From Flavobacterium sp. (lineage in GTDB: Bacteria > Bacteroidota > Bacteroidia > Flavobacteriales > Flavobacteriaceae), in the NCBI GenBank assembly GCA_003497625.1, contig DNNO01000021.1:227602-291601 (forward strand): a DNA stretch of 64,000 nt. Reading direction: 5' to 3'. Within the stretch, counting starts at the first letter, position 1. Each line of letters opens with the position of its first letter. The notes under the pieces were generated by a model, which made no database searches, had not been told where the DNA came from, and worked only from the letters and a program-made list of their open reading frames with translations. Below are positions 1 through 8,008 of the stretch, in pieces. The position numbers and the translations under genes were made by a program.

Positions 1-77
1 TTAAATTGATTACAATTCTTTTTTTGTAAAAATACAGCTTTTTTCAATTGTGCCAAAAATTGTTGATATGTTTTCAT
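1..77 (-). CDS. Possible partial CDS at the left edge
   Basis: An open frame on the minus strand starts with ATG at 77 and runs off the window without a stop. The visible 25 residues begin MKTYQQFLAQLKKAVF and are rich in Lys and Gln. I do not recognise a family. It would be divergent from trhO, with about 100 bp between the starts. It could be a chance open frame. Confidence 0.35.
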   Translation of the reverse strand, partial: MKTYQQFLAQLKKAVFLQKKNCNQF

Positions 78-90
78 TTTAGATAGATAT

Positions 91-120
91 TTTGATTTTT
101 AATTCATTTTATTACCTTTG
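91..120 (+). promoter_or_regulatory. Promoter for trhO
   Basis: TTTG at 91-94, an 18-base spacer and TACCTTTG at 113-120 match the Bacteroidota sigma consensus (-33 TTTG, -7 TAnnTTTG). The expected transcription start lies near 127, about 50 bases before the trhO ATG. Confidence 0.6.
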
Positions 121-177
121 CCCTCGAATTCTTCCATTTAGAATTCGTAACATATTTCTCACTTAAACGTTTATAGC

Positions 178-1536
178 ATGCAACTGTATAACACCTTAAG
201 CGCAGAAGAAAGAGCTCAATTAATTGATGAAGCCGGAAAACAACGTCTTACATTATCTTTCTATGCGTATGCCAAAATTGAAGATCCCAAAAAATTTCGC
301 GACGATTTATTTATCGAATGGAACAAACTCGATGCTCTTGGTCGAACGTATGTAGCCAAAGAAGGTATCAATGCCCAAATGAGTGTTCCTGCCGAAAACT
401 TTGAAGCTTTTCGTGAAACTTTAGAAGCCTATGATTTTATGCGAGGCATTCGTTTGAATGTTGCCGTAGAACATGATGACCATTCGTTTTTAAAGCTAAC
501 TATAAAAGTTCGTGACAAAATTGTAGCCGATGGTTTAAACGACGAAACTTTTGACGTAACCAATATCGGAGTTCATTTAAAAGCGAAGGAATTCAATCAA
601 ATATTAGAAGACCCAAATACCATTGTAGTTGATTTTAGAAATCATTATGAAAGTGAAATCGGTCATTTTAAAGGTGCGATTACGCCGGATGTAGAAACAT
701 TTAGAGAAAGTTTACCTATCATCAACGAGCAATTAAAAGACTTTAAAGAAGATAAAAATTTGGTGATGTATTGCACTGGCGGAATTCGTTGCGAAAAAGC
801 TTCAGCGTATTTCAAACATCAAGGTTTTAAAAATGTATTCCAATTAGAAGGTGGAATTATCAATTATGCCAAGCAACTTAAAGAGGAAGGTTTAGAAAGT
901 AAATTCATCGGAAAGAACTTTGTTTTCGACCACAGATTAGGAGAAAGAATTACCAACGATATTGTTTCGCAATGTCACCAATGCGGAAAACCTTGCGATA
1001 ATCACACCAATTGTTTGAACGATGGTTGCCATTTATTATTCATCCAATGTGACGAATGTAAAGCGGCCATGGAAAATTGTTGTTCTACCGAATGTTTAGA
1101 AATTACGCATTTACCATTAGCCGAACAAGTTAAACTTCGTAGAGGAAAACAAGTGGGTAATAAAGTCTTCCGAAAAGGAAAATCAGAGAATTTGAAATTC
1201 AAACATTCAGGAGAATTGTCCGATAAACCTTTGGCTGTAGCCGAAAAAACAAAAGATATTCGTCAGAAAATTAAAGTAAAAAAAGTATTACTTGGTAAAG
1301 CCGAACATTACTATGTAAAAGCTCAAGTGGGACTTTTCGTTATAGAAAATCAAGAACTAAATGTTGGTGACAAAATTTTAATTTCTGGTCCAACAACTGG
1401 AAATCAGGAATTGGTTTTAGAAAAAATGTTGGTAAACGGAATTGAAAATTCATCAGCAAAAACAGGTGATAAAATAACCTTTGAAGTACCTTTTAGAGTA
1501 AGATTATCTGATAAATTATTCAAAATCATTATCTAA
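178..1536 (+). CDS. trhO: tRNA uridine-34 hydroxylase TrhO (YceA), rhodanese family, with C-terminal extension
   Basis: TrhO makes 5-hydroxyuridine at the wobble position of tRNA in an oxygen-dependent reaction. An N-terminal ferredoxin-like domain (about residues 25-125) precedes a rhodanese domain with the active loop CTGGIRCEK; the first Cys is residue 199. A Cys-rich segment (about 262-300, CHQCGKPC to CCSTEC) resembles the family's zinc-like cluster. At 452 aa it is about 100 residues longer than E. coli TrhO (about 350). The extra C-terminal region (about 365-452, with VGDKILISGPTTG) looks like the small beta-barrel that ends U32-peptidase-like proteins such as TrhP, the other ho5U34 enzyme. 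That resemblance is from memory of the family. A hairpin terminator follows the gene. Confidence 0.93.
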   Translation: MQLYNTLSAEERAQLIDEAGKQRLTLSFYAYAKIEDPKKFRDDLFIEWNKLDALGRTYVAKEGINAQMSVPAENFEAFRETLEAYDFMRGIRLNVAVEHDDHSFLKLTIKVRDKIVADGLNDETFDVTNIGVHLKAKEFNQILEDPNTIVVDFRNHYESEIGHFKGAITPDVETFRESLPIINEQLKDFKEDKNLVMYCTGGIRCEKASAYFKHQGFKNVFQLEGGIINYAKQLKEEGLESKFIGKNFVFDHRLGERITNDIVSQCHQCGKPCDNHTNCLNDGCHLLFIQCDECKAAMENCCSTECLEITHLPLAEQVKLRRGKQVGNKVFRKGKSENLKFKHSGELSDKPLAVAEKTKDIRQKIKVKKVLLGKAEHYYVKAQVGLFVIENQELNVGDKILISGPTTGNQELVLEKMLVNGIENSSAKTGDKITFEVPFRVRLSDKLFKIII

Positions 1537-1562
1537 AATAAATTATCACAATACTATATAAA

Positions 1563-1596
1563 GACCTATTTCGTTTTATAATGAGATAGGTTTTTT
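1563..1596 (+). terminator. Rho-independent terminator after trhO
   Basis: ACCTAT at 1564-1569 pairs with ATAGGT at 1586-1591, with partial pairing inside the loop, and a T run follows. It separates trhO from ricT. Confidence 0.6.
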
Positions 1597-1623
1597 GCAT
1601 TTGTGAAACTTCAAAAGATTGAA

Positions 1624-1656
1624 TTTGAAAGTTTCCATAAAAAATCAATATCTTTA
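1624..1656 (+). promoter_or_regulatory. Possible promoter for ricT-gldH-PBP operon
   Basis: TTTG at 1624-1627 and TATCTTTA at 1649-1656 (7 of 8 to TAnnTTTG) are 21 bases apart, just downstream of the trhO terminator. This is a weak match. Confidence 0.35.
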
Positions 1657-1712
1657 CGCTCAAAAACGTTTTGAAACGTAGTCCATTAGGACAATCACTA
1701 TATATTTAAATT

Positions 1713-2873
1713 ATGGCATGTACAAACTGTTCAACCGCTGATGGCGGTGCACCAAAAGGGTGTAATAATAATGGGACTTGCGGCACCGATAGCTGCAACA
1801 AACTTTCGGTTTTCGATTGGTTATCAAACATGACTTTACCTGGTGGTCAAGCGCCTTTTGATGCTGTTGAAATCAGATTTAAAAACGGAAGAAAAGAATT
1901 TTTTAGAAATACCGAAAAACTAACTTTATCTATTGGAGACATTGTCGCTACTGAGGCTTCTCCAGGTCACGATATTGGAATCATTACTTTGACAGGCGAA
2001 TTGGTAAAAATTCAAATGAAAAAGAAAGGTGAGAATCCAGATAAAGAATTATCAAAAATATACAGAAAAGCTTCCCAAAGAGATATCGATATTTGGACAG
2101 AAGCCCGAAATAAAGAAGAAGCGGTTCGTATGCGTGCTCGTGAAATCGCTATCAATTTGAAGTTAGAAATGAAAATTTCTGATGTAGAATTTCAAGGCGA
2201 TGGTTCAAAAGCAACGTTTTATTACACGGCAAATGACAGAGTCGATTTTCGTCAATTAATTAAAGAATTTGCTCAAGATTTCAAAATTAGAATCGAAATG
2301 AAGCAAGTAGGTTTCCGTCAGGAAGCAGCTCGTTTAGGAGGAATTGGTTCTTGTGGAAGAGAATTGTGTTGCTCTACTTGGTTAACCGATTTTAGAAGTG
2401 TGAATACTTCGGCAGCACGATACCAACAGTTGTCGTTAAATCCACAAAAATTAGCGGGTCAATGCGGAAAACTAAAGTGTTGTTTGAATTACGAATTAGA
2501 CACTTATTTAGATGCATTGAAAGACATGCCCGACATGGAAACCAAGTTATATACCGAAAAAGGTGATGCGTATTGTCAGAAAATCGATATTTTTAAAGAA
2601 ATTATGTGGTTTTCTTATGCAAATGCACCAGCGCAATGGATGGTTTTACCAGTTGCAAAAGTGAAAGAAATTTTAGCCATCAATAAGAAAAAAGAACGTG
2701 TGGCAGCTTTGGAAGATTATGTGGTAGAAACGGTTCAAGAAGTAGAGAAAAAATTCGAAAATGTAGTAGGTCAAGACAGTTTAACCCGTTTTGATCAACC
2801 TAAGAAAAAGAATAACAATAAAAACAAAAAACGTAAACCATCAAATTTCAAAAATGCTCCTAAAAAAGACTAA
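1713..2873 (+). CDS. ricT: RicT/YaaT-like PSP1-domain protein
   Basis: This PSP1 C-terminal family protein is related to Bacillus RicT (YaaT), which forms an Fe-S-containing complex acting on RNA processing and differentiation; the role in Bacteroidota is less clear. The N-terminus carries an unusual cluster of five cysteines in the first 30 residues (CTNC, CGTDSC). The PSP1 core has the conserved GSCGRELCC and GQCGKLKCC segments at about 213-222 and 250-257. The C-terminus is a Lys/Asn-rich basic tail (KKKNNNKNKKRK). The 3' end overlaps the gldH start by 20 bases, so the two are probably translationally coupled, an arrangement typical of flavobacteria. Confidence 0.85.
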   Translation: MACTNCSTADGGAPKGCNNNGTCGTDSCNKLSVFDWLSNMTLPGGQAPFDAVEIRFKNGRKEFFRNTEKLTLSIGDIVATEASPGHDIGIITLTGELVKIQMKKKGENPDKELSKIYRKASQRDIDIWTEARNKEEAVRMRAREIAINLKLEMKISDVEFQGDGSKATFYYTANDRVDFRQLIKEFAQDFKIRIEMKQVGFRQEAARLGGIGSCGRELCCSTWLTDFRSVNTSAARYQQLSLNPQKLAGQCGKLKCCLNYELDTYLDALKDMPDMETKLYTEKGDAYCQKIDIFKEIMWFSYANAPAQWMVLPVAKVKEILAINKKKERVAALEDYVVETVQEVEKKFENVVGQDSLTRFDQPKKKNNNKNKKRKPSNFKNAPKKD

Positions 2874-3351
2874 ATTTATTGGGTTAATGCTGTTTGCTGT
2901 GCTTTTTTTCTCTTGCGATGAAAAGCAATTTTTTAGCGAATACAAAGAGTTAGACGGTTCTTGGAAAAAATCGGACACCTTGCGTTTTACATTTGAACAA
3001 AAAGACACGTTAAATCCGTATCATTTGTTTTTGAATGTTAGAAACAATAACGACTATCCATTCAACAACATGTATTTGATTGTGACGATGAAAGAGCCGG
3101 GTAAAAAACCGACTTTTACAGTAGATACTTTGGAATACCTAATGGCAAAACCAGATGGAACGTTGTTAGGAGAAGGTTTTTCAGATGTGAAGGAAAGTAA
3201 ATTATGGTATTTAGAAAATTTCAGATTTAAAAGAGCTGGAAAATACAATGTTGAAATAGTTCAAGCAGTAAGAGAAACTGGTAAAGTTGATGGTGTGTCG
3301 GAACTAAAAGGAATAACAGAACTAGGATTAAGAATTGAAAAAATAAAATAG
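2854..3351 (+). CDS. gldH: Gliding motility lipoprotein GldH
   Basis: GldH is a lipoprotein needed for gliding motility in Flavobacterium. I chose the ATG at 2854 because it gives a signal peptide with lipobox LFFSC (Cys21); longer in-frame starts lie inside ricT and would add basic residues in front of it. The mature protein (165 aa before processing) has the family pattern of a FYDQ-like N-terminus (here FFSEYKELDGSW) followed by a beta-rich domain. It overlaps ricT by 20 bases and is followed after 1 base by the PBP1A gene, so the three form one operon. Confidence 0.9.
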   Translation: MLLKKTKFIGLMLFAVLFFSCDEKQFFSEYKELDGSWKKSDTLRFTFEQKDTLNPYHLFLNVRNNNDYPFNNMYLIVTMKEPGKKPTFTVDTLEYLMAKPDGTLLGEGFSDVKESKLWYLENFRFKRAGKYNVEIVQAVRETGKVDGVSELKGITELGLRIEKIK

Positions 3352-3352
3352 T

Positions 3353-5644
3353 ATGGCTACCAAAAAAGCAAATACAAACGATTTTTCAGAGTATAAAAGA
3401 AAATTTTGGCAATTATTTGCCTACGGATTTTTAGGTGTAATTTTATTATTCCTTTTCGCTTCATGGGGATTTTTCGGGAAAATGCCTTCGTTTGATGATT
3501 TGGAAAATCCAGATTCTAATGTGGCAACCGAGATTATTTCTTCGGATGGAGTAGTCATTGGTAAATTTTACAAAGAAAACAGAACTCCTGTTAAATATCA
3601 CGAACTTCCACAACACTTAGTAAAAGGTCTTGTCGCAACAGAAGACGAACGTTTTTACGAACACTCAGGAATTGACGCTAAAGGTACATTAAGAGCTGTT
3701 GTAAAGCTAGGAAAAGATGGTGGTGCAAGTACACTAACCCAACAATTAGCAAAAAACTTATTCCACGGCGAAGGTTCAAAATTCATTTTGTTTAGGGTAA
3801 TTCAAAAAGTAAAAGAGTGGATTATCGCTATTCGTTTGGAGCGTCAATATACGAAGCAAGAAATCATTGCATTATATTTAAATCAAGTAGATTTTGTAAA
3901 TGGAGCAGTTGGAATTCGTTCAGCAGCAAAAATTTACATGAACAAAGAACCAAAAGATTTAACTATCGAAGAAGGTGCTTTGTTTGTAGGAATGCTGAAA
4001 AATCCTTCGCTTTATAATCCAAACCGAAAAAAAAGAGCACAATTGGTTCTAGACCGAAGAAATACGGTTTTAGGTCAAATGGTTAAAAACGGTGTAATTA
4101 CCGAATCAAAAAAAGAAGAATTAAAGAAACTTCCTATCAAGTTAGATTTCAAGCCTGAAAGTCATTCCGAAGGAAGCGCCACTTATTTCAGAGAATATCT
4201 AAGAGATTACATGAAAAAATGGGTGAAAGACCATTTAAAACCAGACGGAACGGAATACGATTTGTATCGCGATGGTTTAAAAATTTACACAACTATCGAT
4301 TCTAAAATGCAACAATATGCTGAAGAAGCGGTAACCGAGCACTTGAAAAATTTACAGAAAGAATTCTTCATTAATGCAAAAGACAAAGAAAACGCACCTT
4401 TCGTAGATATTACTCCAGAGCAAACGCAGCAAATTATGATGCAAGCTAAGAAAAATTCAGAGCGTTGGAGAAAAATGGATTTGAATGGAAAATCAGAAGA
4501 AGAAATTCTAAAATCTTTTGATGTGCCTGCAAAAATGAAAATCTTTACTTATGAAGGTGAAAAAGACACCATCATGAAACCAACAGATTCAATCATTTAC
4601 TACAAACACATGCTACAAACAGGTATGATGGCTATGGAACCAAGAAGTGGTCACATCAAAGCATGGGTTGGTGGAGTAAATTATAAATATTTCCAATACG
4701 ATCACGTGGGTCAAGGAGCAAGACAAGTAGGTTCTACTTTTAAACCATTCTTGTATGCAACTGCTATCGAACAATTAGGAATGTCGCCTTGTGATTCTAT
4801 TATCGACAGTTATTTCACCATGCCAAAAGGCAAATGGGGAATAGATGCCGATTGGTCTCCAAAAAACTCAGACGGAAATTATAGAGGAACCACAACTTTA
4901 CAGAAAGCGTTGGCAAATTCGATTAATACAGTTTCTGCTAAGCTAATTGACAGAGTAGGTCCACAAGCAGTAGTTGATATGGCAAAAGAATTAGGTGTAA
5001 CATCTGATATTCCTGTCCAACCTTCAATTGCTTTAGGTGCTGTTGATATTACTGTTGAACAAATGGTAGGTGCAATGAGTACGTTTGCCAATCAAGGAGT
5101 TTATGTAAAACCAACATTTATCATCAAAATTGAAGATAAAAACGGAGTAGTCATTGATCAACCTGTACCGGTAACAAAAGATGTGGTAAATAAAGATGTT
5201 GCTTATGCCGTTGTCAAATTAATGGAAGGAGTAACTACATCTGGAACTGGTGCCCGATTGAAATGGGGCGGAGGTGGATTTATTCAATACGATTATAGTT
5301 TTGGAAATCCTATTGCGGGTAAAACAGGAACTTCTCAAAATAATTCAGATGGATGGTTTATCGGAATGGTGCCTAATTTAGCAACTGGAATTTGGGTTGG
5401 AAACGAAGACAGAGCAGCTCACTTTAGAGCTACAAGATTAGGTCAAGGAGCTACTATGGCATTACCTATTTGGGGAATCTTTATGAAAAAATGTTATGCC
5501 GATAGCGATTTAGATGTGTCTAAAGAACCATTTGAAAAACCTGAAGATTTAAAAATTAAAGTAGATTGCTGGACACCTAAAAAAGTAGTTGATACCACAG
5601 CTGTTCCAACAGACGAACCAGACATGGACGAATTCGGATTATAA
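3353..5644 (+). CDS. mrcA: Bifunctional penicillin-binding protein 1A
   Basis: This class A PBP makes peptidoglycan in the periplasm, joining glycan strands and cross-linking peptides. An N-terminal membrane anchor (about residues 19-40) is followed by a GT51 glycosyltransferase domain with EDERFYEHSGID (about 96-107) and STLTQQLAKNLF (about 125). The transpeptidase domain has the SxxK nucleophile in GSTFKPF (Ser461), an SxN motif in NSINT (about 523) and KTGTS (about 655). The length of 763 aa is usual. The acidic C-terminal tail carries no recognised domain. It follows gldH after 1 base and precedes scoA by 18 bases. Confidence 0.95.
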   Translation: MATKKANTNDFSEYKRKFWQLFAYGFLGVILLFLFASWGFFGKMPSFDDLENPDSNVATEIISSDGVVIGKFYKENRTPVKYHELPQHLVKGLVATEDERFYEHSGIDAKGTLRAVVKLGKDGGASTLTQQLAKNLFHGEGSKFILFRVIQKVKEWIIAIRLERQYTKQEIIALYLNQVDFVNGAVGIRSAAKIYMNKEPKDLTIEEGALFVGMLKNPSLYNPNRKKRAQLVLDRRNTVLGQMVKNGVITESKKEELKKLPIKLDFKPESHSEGSATYFREYLRDYMKKWVKDHLKPDGTEYDLYRDGLKIYTTIDSKMQQYAEEAVTEHLKNLQKEFFINAKDKENAPFVDITPEQTQQIMMQAKKNSERWRKMDLNGKSEEEILKSFDVPAKMKIFTYEGEKDTIMKPTDSIIYYKHMLQTGMMAMEPRSGHIKAWVGGVNYKYFQYDHVGQGARQVGSTFKPFLYATAIEQLGMSPCDSIIDSYFTMPKGKWGIDADWSPKNSDGNYRGTTTLQKALANSINTVSAKLIDRVGPQAVVDMAKELGVTSDIPVQPSIALGAVDITVEQMVGAMSTFANQGVYVKPTFIIKIEDKNGVVIDQPVPVTKDVVNKDVAYAVVKLMEGVTTSGTGARLKWGGGGFIQYDYSFGNPIAGKTGTSQNNSDGWFIGMVPNLATGIWVGNEDRAAHFRATRLGQGATMALPIWGIFMKKCYADSDLDVSKEPFEKPEDLKIKVDCWTPKKVVDTTAVPTDEPDMDEFGL

Positions 5645-5662
5645 ACAACAACAAACCAAAAT

Positions 5663-6361
5663 ATGATTTCTAGAAAAGTTAATAACGTTAAAGAAGCGTT
5701 GGAAGGAATTCAAGACGGACAAACCATCATGTTAGGTGGTTTTGGTCTTTGTGGAATTCCCGAAAACAGTATTGCTGAATTAGTTCGTAAAAATGTAACC
5801 AATTTAACTTGTATTTCAAATAATGCAGGAGTTGATGATTTCGGATTGGGATTACTATTACAAAAACGTCAAATCAAAAAAATGATTTCTTCTTATGTGG
5901 GAGAAAATGCAGAATTTGAACGTCAAATGCTTTCAGGAGAATTAGATGTAGAATTAACTCCACAAGGAACTTTAGCTGAAAAATGTCGTGCTGCTCAAGC
6001 CGGAATTCCAGCATTCTTTACACCAGCAGGTTTCGGTACAGAAGTAGCTGAAGGAAAAGAAACTCGCGAATTCAACGGTAAAATGCACGTAATGGAATTG
6101 GCTTACAAAGCAGACTTTTCTATCGTAAAAGCATGGAAGGGTGACGAAGCAGGAAACCTTATTTTCAAAGGAACAGCTCGTAATTTCAACGCTTGTATGG
6201 CAGGTGCTGCAAAAATTACTATTGCTGAGGTTGAAGAATTAGTACCAGCAGGAACTTTAAATCCAAACGAAATTCACATTCCAGGAATTATGGTCAACCG
6301 TATTTTCCAAGGTGAGAAGTTTGAGAAAAGAATTGAGCAAAGAACTGTTAGACAAAAATAA
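5663..6361 (+). CDS. scoA: 3-oxoacid CoA-transferase subunit A
   Basis: The alpha subunit of succinyl-CoA:acetoacetate CoA-transferase moves CoA between succinyl-CoA and 3-oxoacids in ketone-body or branched-chain catabolism. The 232 residues match the family length. The N-terminus has the glycine-rich CoA-binding stretch [12 protein letters not shown] (about 23-34), and [14 protein letters not shown] lies near the middle. Its partner scoB lies 423 bases downstream instead of directly adjacent, because a four-helix-bundle gene with flanking repeats fills the gap. Confidence 0.93.
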   Translation: MISRKVNNVKEALEGIQDGQTIMLGGFGLCGIPENSIAELVRKNVTNLTCISNNAGVDDFGLGLLLQKRQIKKMISSYVGENAEFERQMLSGELDVELTPQGTLAEKCRAAQAGIPAFFTPAGFGTEVAEGKETREFNGKMHVMELAYKADFSIVKAWKGDEAGNLIFKGTARNFNACMAGAAKITIAEVEELVPAGTLNPNEIHIPGIMVNRIFQGEKFEKRIEQRTVRQK

Positions 6362-6780
6362 TTTGAAGATTCTTTAATTTGAAAATTTGAAGATGAGAAA
6401 CGATAAAGATAATTTAATTGTAAAATTAACATTCGAGTTTGCTCTTGAAATAATAAGTTTTTCAGAGGAAATTAGAAAATCAAATCGTTTTGAAATGGCA
6501 TCTCAAATTTTTAGAAGTGGAACATCAATAGGAGCAAATATTAGAGAAGCTCAAAATGCCGAAAGTAAAGCTGATTTTATTCATAAGTTTAAAATTTCAG
6601 CTAAAGAAGCAGATGAGTTGCAATTTTGGTTAGAGTTATGTCAGAATTCTGAATTCTATCCAAATCCTAATGAAGAATTATTTAAAAAGTTACAATCGAT
6701 AAATTTGATAATTTCTAAAATCATATCTTCTTCAAAGAAGGGTTAATTTTCAAATCATCAAATTTTCAAATCATCAAATA
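6362..6780 (+). mobile_element. Putative four-helix-bundle insertion with inverted-repeat arms (copy 1)
   Basis: The segment fills the space between the scoA stop (6361) and the scoB ATG (6785). Bases 6377-6394 are the reverse complement of 6754-6771 with 17 of 18 matching. The right arm is two perfect copies of TTTTCAAATCATCAAA (6747-6762, 6763-6778). The left arm has a diverged unit followed by TTTGAAGAT repeated at 6362 and 6386. In the mRNA the arms would form a stem closing over the small gene, and its start codon (6393) lies in the stem. The layout recalls the intervening sequences of bacterial 23S rRNA, whose ORFs encode the same fold. Mobility is inferred. Confidence 0.5.
6393..6746 (+). 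CDS. Four-helix-bundle protein (S23/Avd-like family), copy 1
   Basis: This small helical protein belongs to the four-helix-bundle family first known from ORFs in 23S rRNA intervening sequences and related to the Avd accessory protein of diversity-generating retroelements. The diagnostic block is SGTSIGANIREAQNAES followed by KADFIHKFKI, then KEADELQFWLELC, and the end is KKG. I place the start at ATG 6393 (117 aa); the frame extends two codons upstream to a TTG. It shares these blocks with the second copy at 7540. No promoter of its own is visible, so it is probably read with scoA. Its cellular role is unknown. Confidence 0.85.
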   Translation: MRNDKDNLIVKLTFEFALEIISFSEEIRKSNRFEMASQIFRSGTSIGANIREAQNAESKADFIHKFKISAKEADELQFWLELCQNSEFYPNPNEELFKKLQSINLIISKIISSSKKG

Positions 6781-6784
6781 ATAT

Positions 6785-7444
6785 ATGGCATTAGATAAAA
6801 ATCAAATCGCAAAAAGAATAGCACAAGAAGTTAATGACGGTTACTATGTAAATTTAGGAATCGGAATCCCAACTTTAGTTGCCAATTATGTTCGTACGGA
6901 TATTTCAGTAGAATTTCAATCGGAAAATGGTGTTTTAGGAATGGGTCCATTTCCTTTCGAAGGAGAAGAAGATGCCGATATCATCAACGCAGGAAAACAA
7001 ACCATCACGACTTTACCTGGAGCAAGTTTCTTTGATTCTGCTTTTAGTTTCGGAATGATTCGTGCGCAAAAAGTAGATTTAACGATTTTAGGTGCAATGG
7101 AAGTTTCTGAAAATGGAGATATCGCCAACTGGAAAATTCCAGGAAAAATGGTAAAAGGAATGGGTGGCGCTATGGATTTAGTAGCTTCTGCAGAAAATAT
7201 TATCGTAGCCATGATGCACGTAAATAAAGCTGGAGAATCAAAAATCTTGAAAAAATGTACACTTCCATTAACAGGTGTAGGTTGTGTGAAAAAAGTTGTT
7301 ACGGAATTAGCAGTTTTAGAAATCACTCCAAACGGTTTCAAATTATTAGAAAGAGCGCCAGGCGTTTCAGTAGAAGACATCATCAAAGCAACAGAAGCTG
7401 ATTTAATTATTGAAGGAGAAATTCCTGAAATGAAAATTAATTAG
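6785..7444 (+). CDS. scoB: 3-oxoacid CoA-transferase subunit B
   Basis: The beta subunit of the CoA-transferase carries the catalytic glutamate, here Glu47 in SENGVLGMGP, which forms the covalent CoA thioester. The 219 residues are full length. The N-terminal YVNLGIGIPT and the glycine-rich KGMGGAMDLV near residue 130 are typical. The ATG is 6 bases after the right arm of the upstream repeat element, so removing the element would restore a normal tight scoA-scoB junction. Confidence 0.94.
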   Translation: MALDKNQIAKRIAQEVNDGYYVNLGIGIPTLVANYVRTDISVEFQSENGVLGMGPFPFEGEEDADIINAGKQTITTLPGASFFDSAFSFGMIRAQKVDLTILGAMEVSENGDIANWKIPGKMVKGMGGAMDLVASAENIIVAMMHVNKAGESKILKKCTLPLTGVGCVKKVVTELAVLEITPNGFKLLERAPGVSVEDIIKATEADLIIEGEIPEMKIN

Positions 7445-8007
7445 CCAATGAGGCAATTAGTCAATGTGTCAATTTGTTTAACTATAATTCAATTGACACA
7501 TTGGCTCATTATAAAATAGACACATTAAATATATAAGCCATGATAACATTTCAAGAAAAGTACAAAAACAATTTAATTCTTTTAAAATCATTTGAATTTG
7601 CTAAAAAAGTTGTTCAATACACAGAAAAATTAGAAGAAGACAGAAAGTATGTAATCGCCAATCAACTATTAAAATCAGGAACTTCAATTGGAGCGAATAT
7701 TAAAGAAGCTCAAAATTCTGAAAGCAAAGCAGACTTCATTCATAAAATGAAAATTGCAATGAAAGAAGCAGATGAAACCGAATTTTGGTTATTTCTATGT
7801 AACGAATTAGAAAATTATCCAAATTCAGAAGAATTATTATCCGAAGTTTTTGATATATTGAAAATCACAAACAAAATCATTTCAACCACTAAAAAAGGCT
7901 AATGAGCCAATTAGCCAATATGTCAATTAGTCAATGAAGAAATTGGCTCATTTTCAAATTGACTAATTAAATTGGCACATTGACTAATCGACTAATTGAC
8001 ACATTAA
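7445..8007 (+). mobile_element. Putative four-helix-bundle insertion with inverted-repeat arms (copy 2)
   Basis: The segment fills the gap between scoB (stop 7444) and rlmI (ATG 8009). Bases 7454-7474 are complementary to 7970-7990 at 19 of 21 positions, and one mismatch is a G-U pair in RNA. Each arm also folds on itself: 7462-7474 pairs perfectly with 7491-7503 (13 bp), 7901-7912 with 7941-7952 (12 bp), and 7921-7932 with 7990-8001 (12 bp). The arms are built from short units such as CAATTAGTCAATG and TGTCAATT in both orientations. The arm sequence differs from copy 1 but the plan is the same. Confidence 0.5.
7540..7902 (+). CDS. Four-helix-bundle protein (S23/Avd-like family), copy 2
   Basis: This is a paralogue of the gene at 6393 and shares the blocks SGTSIGANIKEAQNSES, KADFIHKMKI, KEADE and FWL.LC, with the same KKG end; roughly half the residues are identical. 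The 120 residues are predicted to be almost all helical. It lies inside the second repeat-flanked segment between scoB and rlmI. The left-arm hairpin (7462-7503) ends 36 bases before the ATG. Its role is unknown; the related proteins are pentameric and basic and may bind RNA or DNA. Confidence 0.85.
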   Translation: MITFQEKYKNNLILLKSFEFAKKVVQYTEKLEEDRKYVIANQLLKSGTSIGANIKEAQNSESKADFIHKMKIAMKEADETEFWLFLCNELENYPNSEELLSEVFDILKITNKIISTTKKG

Positions 8008-8008
8008 T

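Noticed and set aside
6916..7386. 156-residue open frame antisense to scoB
   Set aside because: It lies wholly inside scoB, which has clear family motifs. The antisense translation has no recognisable features and arises from codon bias.
7454..8007. CRISPR array
   Set aside because: The repeats are short, occur in both orientations, are irregularly spaced and flank a gene. No constant-length spacers or cas genes are present.
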